A stretch of 57,599 bases of DNA from Kangiellaceae bacterium. Lineage in GTDB: Bacteria; Pseudomonadota; Gammaproteobacteria; Enterobacterales; Kangiellaceae. The notes below the pieces were generated by a model that did no database searches, was not told where the DNA came from, and saw only the letters and a program-made list of their open reading frames with translations. The translations under genes were made by a program, and so were the position numbers. Each line of letters opens with the position of its first letter. Position 1 is the first letter of the stretch. Location: contig JAHRVB010000177.1 of NCBI GenBank assembly GCA_019090895.1, forward strand, positions 1-57,599, read 5' to 3'. This document shows, piece by piece, positions 44,982-53,270 of the stretch.

Positions 44982-47942
44982 TTACCATTCTTTGGTTAAT
45001 TGCAATGAAACTGTACGCCCAATAATGGTATGGTTGCTCGGGTCATATCCGGCAGGCTCGGCATCATCAACACCTGTACCTCCGTCCAAGAACGGAGCGT
45101 CTTCTCCTAACAAATTATTCACTTGTAAATTTAATCGACTACTTCCATCACCATTGTCAGAGAAATCCCAACCGATTCCTAAATCAACAGTTATCCATGC
45201 GTCTATTTTAACAGATGAAGATGAAATTACTGGAGCCCCATTGACCGATGGAACATAACAAGTATCGCATTCATAACCATCGGTATAATTAACTGAAAGC
45301 CTTCCATCGATTGGTCCTTTAGCGAAACTCAATCCTTGTTTGGACCGAAGTGCGACAGGAGAACCGAAGCTAGAGTATTTCCCAAGCTGGTCATCAGAGG
45401 CCAATCCAGGTGCAGCTTTCAGAGAGTATTCCGTCAAATAAGTACCTTGAACAAAAGCACTAAATTCAATGTCACTCATTCTAAAATCGTAATTCGCAGA
45501 AAAATCGAACCCTGTCTCTTTAAGACTCGCTATATTAAGTTGTGTCGCGTTAACAATCATCGCAATATCCGCTGCACTATCGGCTATCGGTGGACCAAAA
45601 GTGAATAAAAATTTTGGACTATCAAATACTGCTTGCGCGACTTCAACGGACGGATTTACAGTAAGAGCACTACTAAAAGGTCCGCCACCAGTTGCAAAAA
45701 AGTCCTCAAGAATTGCGTCCAACTGGCCAGATTGAATTCGCTGAATTCGGTCATCAACTTGTATATCGAAATAACCGAGACTCATACGAAGTCCAGGAAC
45801 AGATTCAAATTCAAAATCCGCGCCCAAGGTCCAAGATTCTGATTCTTCTGGTTTAAGAATTCCTTCACCCGCACCACCTGTTTGTATGATTAACGAGAAG
45901 GAACATTGCTCACCAGCAGCGCCAGGTGTCCCAATAATCCCATTGACTTGAATTAAATCAGTGTCGCACGGTGCAAACCTTGATACGTTCAGAGTGAAGG
46001 CGGAGTTTCCACCTGGTAATGGCTGAGGTGAATCGTTTTCAAAACGCATTGCTGGAGCATGGAAAGAAGTGCCCCAAGAACCACGTAGTTTTATTGAATC
46101 ATTAGCATCAAAGTTAAACCCTACTTTAGGATTGAAAGTACTATAGTTTCCAGTACCTGAAAAATCTTCATACCGGCCAGCGATAGAAAAATTCAAAGAA
46201 TCGGTTACAGGAATATAACTTTCAATAAATGATGATAATGCCTGCCGTTTAGTTTTCTCGTACGGACCTTCACTGGTCGTTGGATACACAGTATTGAAAC
46301 GAACATAACCGTCCATCACTTCTTCTCTATAGTCTAATCCAACAGCTAACAAAACATCTCCAGCAGGTAAGCTAAATAGTGCTCCATCGGCTTTAACGGA
46401 TAGTTGGGTAACTTCAGAATCGAACTTTAGGTCTTCATAACCATAGTACTGTTCAATTTGTGCATCACTTAGTGAATCTGTTGAGAACGGATTCCATGCG
46501 ATTGCCCCAATACCAATACAAGCTGGGTTTGCATGTCCCAGCGCACAACCAATGAAATCAATGGTACTGCCGTTTCCGGAAGGATTTCTGAGAGTCTCTC
46601 TATATCGTTGTTGCTCATCTCTCGCCGCAGAGGCTACAATTTCTGCACTCCAACTGTCTGTTAATTCAAATTCCAATCCAATTTGTGCATTGAAGTGTGT
46701 AACAGAAGATTCTCGGCTGTTAACTCTGTCAGTTAGGACTTTACCAAACGCGATTGAACCGTCAGGTCCCGTCAAGCTAGCATCTAAGCCGGAAATATAA
46801 AACGGGCTAGTCGTTGGAACTGAATGACGAGTTATTCTTGAGTATCCCAAGTCATAATCAGACGTTCTGTCGGTGTACACAAAATCACCAAACATTGTAA
46901 ATTGGTCAAAGTCTTGATCGAAAGACCCAAACAAACTTGTTCGTTCCATTGCTGGTAAAATATCTACCTGATCGAACACATTGTAGGTATTCCCAGAACC
47001 GTCAGTATGTAATGTTAAATCTGACATCGTTAACGAATTATTCATACCAACCGGCACAGACGCACCGACTGGAGCAGAATCAGAACCAGCTCCACCCAAA
47101 AAGATGTTAGCTGTGGCCGAAGCATGCGCCGAATACTCAGCCCAGTTAACACCGCCAAAGCGTGAAAAATCACTTCCGTTTTTATAAACATCTCGGTCTG
47201 TAGCTTTAACATCCGTCTTTGAGTAATACTCAAAACCTATAACAGCATTTCCAGTGTCCCAATCAAAACCGTGTAAATGATTTAATACCGTTTCATCACC
47301 ACCGCCTTCAGTAGCCGTACCGAATCGCAACGACGTAACAGGTCTATCGACATCTCGTTTTAAAATAAAGTTGACGACTCCACCTACAGCGTCTGAACCA
47401 TATATTGCAGATGCTCCATCTTGAAGAATTTCAACTCGCTCAATAGCAGAAGCTGGTAAATTCGCTATATCTACAAAATCACCAAATTGTCCAGAAGCTG
47501 CAAGCCTACGGCCGTTAACTAACACTAAAGTAGATAGGGCGCCTAAGCCTCTTAAGTTGACTCCCTGCCCACCCGACAAATTTGCATTGGCGGCACCAGA
47601 ATCTTGGTCACTTTGAGCTTCATCTGCCATACCAACGCCACCGGCCAAATTCGAAGGAAGCTCTCTTATTAAATCAGCAATCGATGCCCGACCTGATTTA
47701 GCAATTTCTATATCATCTATAGTTAATACTGCTGCACCGGCATCCTCTACTCCACGTATGTTAGAACCGGTAACAAGAATAACTCTGTCATCATCTGCAT
47801 CTCTATTCGAATCAATACTTTCTTGAGCTATCGCACCCGGCATCGAAAGTGCTAGTACGAGCGCACCAGTGAAAATTTGTTCTATAACTCTCACTTGGTA
47901 TTTTTTTCTAAATGGCGGGCTAACTTTGTTTTTTATAAGCAT
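44982..47942 (-). CDS. TonB-dependent receptor, large
   Basis: The 986-residue protein has GAGGAG upstream of its ATG and a signal peptide ending near AIAQ. It has a TonB-box-like DDDRVILVTGSNIRG and a plug with LRGLGALSTLVLVNGRR and IERVEILQDGASAIYGSDAVGGVVNFI. A long barrel of the type typical for marine receptors of organic substrates follows and ends in LQLTKEW. It lies between the multicopper oxidase and the M20 amidase genes on the same strand, so it probably imports the conjugate they act on. Confidence 0.92.
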   Translation of the reverse strand: MLIKNKVSPPFRKKYQVRVIEQIFTGALVLALSMPGAIAQESIDSNRDADDDRVILVTGSNIRGVEDAGAAVLTIDDIEIAKSGRASIADLIRELPSNLAGGVGMADEAQSDQDSGAANANLSGGQGVNLRGLGALSTLVLVNGRRLAASGQFGDFVDIANLPASAIERVEILQDGASAIYGSDAVGGVVNFILKRDVDRPVTSLRFGTATEGGGDETVLNHLHGFDWDTGNAVIGFEYYSKTDVKATDRDVYKNGSDFSRFGGVNWAEYSAHASATANIFLGGAGSDSAPVGASVPVGMNNSLTMSDLTLHTDGSGNTYNVFDQVDILPAMERTSLFGSFDQDFDQFTMFGDFVYTDRTSDYDLGYSRITRHSVPTTSPFYISGLDASLTGPDGSIAFGKVLTDRVNSRESSVTHFNAQIGLEFELTDSWSAEIVASAARDEQQRYRETLRNPSGNGSTIDFIGCALGHANPACIGIGAIAWNPFSTDSLSDAQIEQYYGYEDLKFDSEVTQLSVKADGALFSLPAGDVLLAVGLDYREEVMDGYVRFNTVYPTTSEGPYEKTKRQALSSFIESYIPVTDSLNFSIAGRYEDFSGTGNYSTFNPKVGFNFDANDSIKLRGSWGTSFHAPAMRFENDSPQPLPGGNSAFTLNVSRFAPCDTDLIQVNGIIGTPGAAGEQCSFSLIIQTGGAGEGILKPEESESWTLGADFEFESVPGLRMSLGYFDIQVDDRIQRIQSGQLDAILEDFFATGGGPFSSALTVNPSVEVAQAVFDSPKFLFTFGPPIADSAADIAMIVNATQLNIASLKETGFDFSANYDFRMSDIEFSAFVQGTYLTEYSLKAAPGLASDDQLGKYSSFGSPVALRSKQGLSFAKGPIDGRLSVNYTDGYECDTCYVPSVNGAPVISSSSVKIDAWITVDLGIGWDFSDNGDGSSRLNLQVNNLLGEDAPFLDGGTGVDDAEPAGYDPSNHTIIGRTVSLQLTKEW

Positions 47943-48091
47943 TGCTGACTCCTCTACATTTGATGTTGTTATTAGTATGTTTTTTAATCTATTGTTATTA
48001 GATTTGTGGATTAATTGACGATACCCTTCGCCTATTATTCAACCTAACGTAATGGAACTTTAAACAAATCGATCGCAATATTGTGTTTATC

Positions 48092-48104
48092 TTTCGACCA
48101 AATT
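48092..48104. promoter_or_regulatory. TTTCGA motif upstream of the large TonB receptor
   Basis: TTTCGACCAAATT matches TTTCGACAAAATT at 35909 to 35921, beside the meta-cleavage operon, at 12 of 13 bases. It lies about 150 bases before the receptor start. Confidence 0.4.
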
Positions 48105-48242
48105 CATTTTTAGTTTGGACTTCTCAATAGTTGTTAGGCTATACCGACTGAAGCATTAGGTCAACCAAATTATCGAAATTTTATTTATTATTTTCGTTTT
48201 TATCGCCTTGAGAAGTCATTATAATTGAATAAATCAATTTAT

Positions 48243-48282
48243 TTTCGATATTTTAGACTCCGTAATATCTAAAATATCGAAA
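48243..48282. promoter_or_regulatory. 15-base inverted repeat with TTTCGATA ends
   Basis: TTTCGATATTTTAGA (48243 to 48257) and its exact reverse complement (48268 to 48282) flank a ten-base loop. It may be a double operator for the receptor or the terminator of the M20 gene. No T-run follows on the minus strand, so I favour an operator. Confidence 0.45.
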
Positions 48283-48341
48283 TTAACAGCATGCGAATTG
48301 AGTGTTTGATAGATAGAAGTGCTCTAATCTTGATATGTTTT

Positions 48342-49658
48342 CTATTTGTTCATGTAATCAATTGTCATATTGACGAATAACTTTACACCTAGAGACATAC
48401 CACTTTCGTCAATGAAAAAATGGGGAGAATGATGATCAGAAGACTCTTCCTCTTTAACCAAAAGTGGTTTCCCTCCAATTAATAGATAAAGACCCGGTAC
48501 TTCTTTTTGGAAATAAGAAAAATCTTCTGCGGCGGTATTTGCGTTAACTAGCACTACATTTTTCTTTCCAGCACTCTTGACCAGAGAAGGTAACATTTGA
48601 TCCATGAGCTCTGGCTGATTGTATGTAACTGGATAACTATAGTCCTTCGCTATGTACACCTCCGCTTCCGCCCTCATGCTCGAAGCAATCGTTGATACTT
48701 TTCTTGTTATAGCTTCGTGAATATGTTTTCGTGCTTTTTCGTTTAGCGTTCTAATCGTTCCTTCTAACACTACTTCTTCGGGAATAATATTAGAGCGATT
48801 CCCGCCGTGAATAGAACCGACCGTAACAACTGCGGCATCGTCCAGTAAAACGAGCTCTCGACTTACTATTGTTTGTAGCCCCATTATCACTTGAGCAGCT
48901 GTAGTTATGGGGTCTACACTTAACCATGGATAAGCACCATGCGCTTGTTTGCCCGTTATCACTATCTTTAATGGATCGACTGAAGCTAGAATACCGCCAT
49001 GTCGATATTTAACAATTCCTACATCAGTGTGAGAATTAACATGAAGTCCGAATATAGTATCAACATTGTTCATGACTCCTTGTTGGACCATTACTTCTGC
49101 GCCGCCAGTTTCGTTATCTGGAGCGCCTTCTTCCGCTGGCTGGAAAATGAATTTAACTTTACCGCGTAGCTGATTTTTTTTATCATTCAATATTTTTGCC
49201 GCCCCCATTAGCATAGCCATATGTGCGTCATGACCGCATGCATGCATTACCGGAACTATTTTTCCGTTGTACTCCCCCTTTATGTTCGAACGAAAGGGCA
49301 ATTTTACAGCCTCTCGAATAGGTAGGGCATCCATGTCAGCTCGAAGAGCTACTGTTGGTCCAGGTTTACCAGAATCTAAAATAGCAACAACCCCCGTGTG
49401 TGCTACTTTGGTTTCCACGGATAATCCCAGTTTTTTTAAATATTCAGCTATGTAAATTGCGGTATTAAATTCTCTGTTTGATAACTCCGGGTTCTTATGC
49501 AAATGCCGGCGCCACTCTATCACTTTGGGCATTAGCTCCTTGACCTGTTGTTCTAATTGTTCTTGGTCAACCATTTGAGCCTGCTGCTCTTGCGTTGCGT
49601 CACAGATATTGCTTTTAAGTACTAATAATAAATAGATAAGTAAATAATAATTTTTCAT
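48342..49658 (-). CDS. Exported M20D-family amidohydrolase (hippurate/IAA-amino acid hydrolase-like)
   Basis: The 438-residue protein begins with a signal-like segment. It has the M20D features RRHLHKNPELSNREF, ALRADMDALPI, the metal-binding HACGHDAHMAM, FQPAEEG and the late SPHFFIDE. Family members cut N-acyl or N-aroyl amino acids. Most are cytosolic, so the leader is notable. GAGGAG precedes the ATG. It is downstream of the TRAP genes on the same strand, separated by a structured 160-base spacer. Confidence 0.9.
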   Translation of the reverse strand: MKNYYLLIYLLLVLKSNICDATQEQQAQMVDQEQLEQQVKELMPKVIEWRRHLHKNPELSNREFNTAIYIAEYLKKLGLSVETKVAHTGVVAILDSGKPGPTVALRADMDALPIREAVKLPFRSNIKGEYNGKIVPVMHACGHDAHMAMLMGAAKILNDKKNQLRGKVKFIFQPAEEGAPDNETGGAEVMVQQGVMNNVDTIFGLHVNSHTDVGIVKYRHGGILASVDPLKIVITGKQAHGAYPWLSVDPITTAAQVIMGLQTIVSRELVLLDDAAVVTVGSIHGGNRSNIIPEEVVLEGTIRTLNEKARKHIHEAITRKVSTIASSMRAEAEVYIAKDYSYPVTYNQPELMDQMLPSLVKSAGKKNVVLVNANTAAEDFSYFQKEVPGLYLLIGGKPLLVKEEESSDHHSPHFFIDESGMSLGVKLFVNMTIDYMNK

Positions 49659-49693
49659 TGTATTCTCCTCAATTAGATTCGATCGTTTTTCAA

Positions 49694-49742
49694 GGGTGCC
49701 ATGAAGGCCTTCAAGTTATTATTCAACCGAACCATGGCACCC
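49694..49742 (-). ncRNA. Intercistronic hairpin between TRAP and amidase genes
   Basis: GGGTGCCATG (49694 to 49703) and CATGGCACCC (49733 to 49742) are perfect 10-base arms. The loop contains the palindrome GAAGGCCTTC (49703 to 49712). No T-run follows, so it is not a plain terminator. It could stabilise or process the mRNA, or be part of a switch with the next hairpin. Confidence 0.45.
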
Positions 49743-49758
49743 AGCTTAGTAGTCACGA

Positions 49759-49773
49759 CCGAACAGAGTTCGG
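49759..49773 (-). ncRNA. Small hairpin with possible alternative pairing
   Basis: CCGAAC-AGA-GTTCGG forms a perfect six-base stem. On the minus strand its CCGAAC arm can also pair with GGTTCGG in the loop of the neighbouring hairpin (reverse complement of 49727 to 49733), so two exclusive structures are possible. Confidence 0.4.
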
Positions 49774-49817
49774 ACATTAACCACTAGGGGGCTTAGTTTG
49801 TGTACTTATTTATGCGA

Positions 49818-51074
49818 TTAAGTGATAACCAGTGACGGAAATAGGCTCAATAATCCCAAGACCAAAATTGAAACAAAAATAAATGGCAATGCCTTCTTAG
49901 CGATATCGCCCGGTTTTTCACCTGACACTGACGCAGCTATAAATAATCCGGAGCCTATAGGAGGTGTTACCAAACCCAGTGCTAAATTAAGGCAAATAAT
50001 CACGCCAAAATGATAAGGATTAATACCGTAGATTCCCACTGCCACAGGTAACAACAACGGAACAACAATTATCATCGCGGCAATGGCATCCAAAAACATA
50101 CCAACGGCTAAAAGCAGTAAATTAAGTAGCAATAAGAACATCATTGCAGTGTCCGCAACCTCAGTAATCCAGTTAACAATGTGGCCAGGTATTTGCAAAT
50201 AGGTAATAACAAAACCAAAAATTTGTGCAGCTCCAATTAATACTAGAATTATGCCCGAGCTAATCGCAGTGCGGCTAAACAAAGACGGAAGGTTCTTTAC
50301 TGATATTTCTTTGTAAATAAACCGGCCAACGACAAAGGCAACTACGGCGGCGAGAGCTGCTGATTCTGTAGGTGTTGCAATACCACCTAAAATGCTAGCG
50401 ACGATAACGAGAGGGACCAAGAGTGCAGGCATCCCTTGCTTTAGAATATCTTTACGGGGAGGTCCGTTCTTAACTTCTGGTTTTGGATAAGGTGAAAAGA
50501 TACCGATCACAGCGATTGCAATTATAAATCCCACCACTAACATCACCCCAGGTAGTATTCCTGCAATAAACATATCTCCAATCGAAACTTGAGCTAATAC
50601 ACCAAACACTACAAACAACATCGATGGTGGCAATATTGGCGCTAATAAACCAGCACTTGTTGTCAGTGCGATACTATAAATTTTTGAATAACCAGCTCGT
50701 TCCATTTCGGGAGCCATCACTTTGTTCATCACTGATATTTGAGCAACGGCTGAACCTAGAATTGAAGCCATTAATGCGTTTGCAAACAGGTTGATATAAG
50801 CTAGTCCTCCTCGAAAGTTTCCGACTACTAAACTTGATAAAGCGATTAAACGTTTGGCAACACCCCCCTCTCCCATGAGTTCACCAACAATGATAAATAG
50901 CGGTAGTGCTAATAATCCATATTTTTCCATACCACCAAAGAACTGCTGTTGGAATGAAAGGAACAGCACATGTTCACCACTTACAAATACTAAGAACATC
51001 GCTGATAAAACTAATACGAAAGCTATTGGCACGCCGGCGAATAATGTAGATAGAAAGACTCCAAAAAAAGGCAT
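49818..51074 (-). CDS. dctM: TRAP transporter large membrane subunit
   Basis: The 418-residue protein has about 12 membrane spans and typical DctM segments such as GVPIAFVLVLSA, LPLFIIVGELMGEGGVAKR and a late GLVTPPIGSGLFIAA. With DctP and DctQ it forms a sodium-driven importer for carboxylates or aromatic acids. Its ATG overlaps the DctQ stop by one base (TAATG). Confidence 0.95.
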   Translation of the reverse strand: MPFFGVFLSTLFAGVPIAFVLVLSAMFLVFVSGEHVLFLSFQQQFFGGMEKYGLLALPLFIIVGELMGEGGVAKRLIALSSLVVGNFRGGLAYINLFANALMASILGSAVAQISVMNKVMAPEMERAGYSKIYSIALTTSAGLLAPILPPSMLFVVFGVLAQVSIGDMFIAGILPGVMLVVGFIIAIAVIGIFSPYPKPEVKNGPPRKDILKQGMPALLVPLVIVASILGGIATPTESAALAAVVAFVVGRFIYKEISVKNLPSLFSRTAISSGIILVLIGAAQIFGFVITYLQIPGHIVNWITEVADTAMMFLLLLNLLLLAVGMFLDAIAAMIIVVPLLLPVAVGIYGINPYHFGVIICLNLALGLVTPPIGSGLFIAASVSGEKPGDIAKKALPFIFVSILVLGLLSLFPSLVIT

Positions 51075-51703
51075 TAGGTTTCTCCTACTCGGCTTTGCGA
51101 TTTTATTTTCGGTCTTATTTGAACTGAACTATCGATGACTCGTGGCCGTCCTATAAAATGGGCCAAGCAATGCAGTGTCAAATTAATACTAAAAACAGGA
51201 ACAATAAGCCAGAAAACGAATTTTGGTATACCTGAAGAAACCGTGGGCTCGGAATAAATGAAATTGAAAGTGATATTCGAAAAATCGTCTAGGTCACCAC
51301 CTGACTCAATTAGCGCGAGCGGTTCAAACCAAATCCAAGATAGAACGACTAACGCACTTGCTAGTAACAACATTATCCCTTCTGCTAGCTTTGAAAAATA
51401 ACCACAAAATTTAGCCGGCAAATTATCAGTTAATAATGAGACAGCAATGTGTTGCTTAAAATACACCGCTGAAGAAGCGCTTAAAAACGCCATCCATATC
51501 ATTGCGTAAACAGCTACTTCATCGATCCAAAAAATGGGTAGTTTCAAAAATCTTGTTAGAACGTTTGTTAGTATTAGCAGTAATATTAACCCGCAAAGAG
51601 CACCTGCGACTTTCTTCTCAAGCAAAGCCAAACGCCCACACATTTGATATAGTTTCAGCCTAAGCAATTCCAAAAAAAAATACAGCTTATTCACTTTTGA
51701 CAT
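51074..51703 (-). CDS. dctQ: TRAP transporter small membrane subunit
   Basis: The 209-residue product has four predicted spans and the DctQ-type segment FWIDEVAVYAMIWMAFLSAS. It is longer than many DctQ proteins, with an N-terminal extension of about 30 residues. It overlaps dctP by 17 bases and dctM by one, so the three are translated together. Confidence 0.88.
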   Translation of the reverse strand: MSKVNKLYFFLELLRLKLYQMCGRLALLEKKVAGALCGLILLLILTNVLTRFLKLPIFWIDEVAVYAMIWMAFLSASSAVYFKQHIAVSLLTDNLPAKFCGYFSKLAEGIMLLLASALVVLSWIWFEPLALIESGGDLDDFSNITFNFIYSEPTVSSGIPKFVFWLIVPVFSINLTLHCLAHFIGRPRVIDSSVQIRPKIKSQSRVGET

Positions 51704-52775
51704 CTCCTACTAATATTATTTTTTTACTGGATTTATCATCGCTGGCCAAAACTTGTTTCGTTTCTTTACCTTTAAGGTCGCAGCTGGAGGATTGCTTGAT
51801 TGTCATCGCTTCCTGCTTGAGGAGATTGACATAGGGGGTTCTATTCTGCCAACGGTCTAACCATAGTTTAGATGCGTTAGCGAAGAATTCTTGATCCAGG
51901 CTAATCACGTTCACACCTCTTTCGATCAATAAAAGTTTGAACTTCCTATCAGCCTCAGAATAACCGTCACGTAATTGCTTTAATTGTTGTTCGAACAGTA
52001 TTTTAAGATAGTTTTTTTGATTTGATTCCAACTGTCGCCATGACTTTGCGGACGCTAAAGCAACCATTGGAAATATCATGTGATCCGTTTGCAAAACACT
52101 TTTTGCATGTTCATAGAATTTTAAACGGAGTGTATTCTCAAAATCAATATGCATGGCATCGACTTGACCATTGGTAAATGCATCAAATAATCCAGACAAC
52201 GGAATAGCGGTTGGCGCTGTATCAGCTAATTTCCAAAAATCAGTTAATGGCAAATCTGGTGTTACTCTAACTTTAAGACCTTGCAGGTCACTTTGCTGCA
52301 ACACTAAATCTCTGGCAACTATCTGACGCATACCTGCCATACCTATCCCCATACCAACCAAGCCGAGTTTCTCCGTGCTTTTTAGTATTTGTTGAGCCGT
52401 TTTTCCACTTAACAAACAAGCAGCCTGTTTTGAATCAGAAACGAGGTAAGGTGTGTAGAACGCGGAGAACTCGACTAGCCGATTAGCCAATTCAGAGGTT
52501 GTCAAAAAAGCAAAATCAATTGCACCAGTTTGCAAAAGTTGCAACATTTGTGCTTCATTGCCTAGTTGACCGGATGGAAAAATACTAACCTCAAATTCGC
52601 CGGGATACTTTTCTTGAATGCTTTTAGCTATTTGTTGAGCTGATTGAGTCCACATATGAGGTGGTGGTGTTATTAAGCCAATACGGATTGTTTTGCGGCT
52701 CACTGCGTCTACTGAGAAACAAGACAGTAATTGAGTCGACACTATAATAACTAGGCAAATCAGTATTCTTTGCAA
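51687..52775 (-). CDS. dctP: TRAP transporter substrate-binding protein
   Basis: The 362-residue periplasmic protein has a signal peptide and the DctP fold markers: FPSGQLGNEAQMLQLLQTG, the carboxylate-binding arginine in GLKVRVTPDLP and GLFDAFTNGQVDAMHID. It binds an organic acid. The neighbouring M20 amidase and esterase suggest an aromatic or acyl acid released outside the cytoplasm. It is the first gene of the TRAP operon. Confidence 0.92.
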   Translation of the reverse strand: MQRILICLVIIVSTQLLSCFSVDAVSRKTIRIGLITPPPHMWTQSAQQIAKSIQEKYPGEFEVSIFPSGQLGNEAQMLQLLQTGAIDFAFLTTSELANRLVEFSAFYTPYLVSDSKQAACLLSGKTAQQILKSTEKLGLVGMGIGMAGMRQIVARDLVLQQSDLQGLKVRVTPDLPLTDFWKLADTAPTAIPLSGLFDAFTNGQVDAMHIDFENTLRLKFYEHAKSVLQTDHMIFPMVALASAKSWRQLESNQKNYLKILFEQQLKQLRDGYSEADRKFKLLLIERGVNVISLDQEFFANASKLWLDRWQNRTPYVNLLKQEAMTIKQSSSCDLKGKETKQVLASDDKSSKKIILVGDVKSE

Positions 52776-53270
52776 AATTAACCCTCTGATTGATTTTCAG
52801 CATTACTTATTCAGTCGCACTACATCTACGTAAATCCGCTGATTCTGATCGTTTATTCTAAGTAATGCAGTTTACTATGTCCTTAATAACAAAATTAACA
52901 ATTGGACTATCGTAATCTAGTGGCTAATTTCTTACTGTTATTGGACAGGATACATCTTTTCAAAAAATACGTCACAAAGCAAGAAATATATATATTATGT
53001 ACGTCCTTGTTGCTATAAAATCCATAAAAGTGTAAATTGGCTTCATTAATTTCGAAATTAAATGAATTTCAAATGATTTTTTGACCAACCAATAGAAATT
53101 AATTTGTTTTAACATTAAAGACAGGAATCTAATTCTAGAAGAAAAAATCACAATATCGATTTACTGTGACAGAAGTGTCGGTAAAAATATCGTATAAATA
53201 AAAAGTCCAATATGCGGCCTACTAAAGATCACAGTCAAGTAATAAACTCGTTTTTTAGGATGTAGAAAAG
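52776..53270. other. Divergent promoter region between TRAP genes and esterase
   Basis: A 495-base AT-rich region with no gene. It contains the 16-base perfect palindrome TTAATTTCGAAATTAA at 53046 to 53061, about 210 bases before the esterase and 270 bases before dctP. Nothing else stands out. Confidence 0.6.
53046..53061. promoter_or_regulatory. Perfect palindrome TTAATTTCGAAATTAA
   Basis: This 16-base palindrome shares its core with the one at 39309 to 39322. Both lie in regions before catabolic genes of the island, which suggests a common dimeric regulator. Confidence 0.5.

Larger units (their letters stand above)
47943..48341. other. Repeat-rich region upstream of the large TonB receptor
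   Basis: This 399-base region has no gene. It holds TTTCGACCAAATT (48092 to 48104), TTATCGAAATT (48170 to 48180) and a 15-base inverted repeat (48243 to 48282). It also holds a distant 10-base inverted pair GACTTCTCAA (48118 to 48127) and TTGAGAAGTC (48208 to 48217). Confidence 0.6.
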
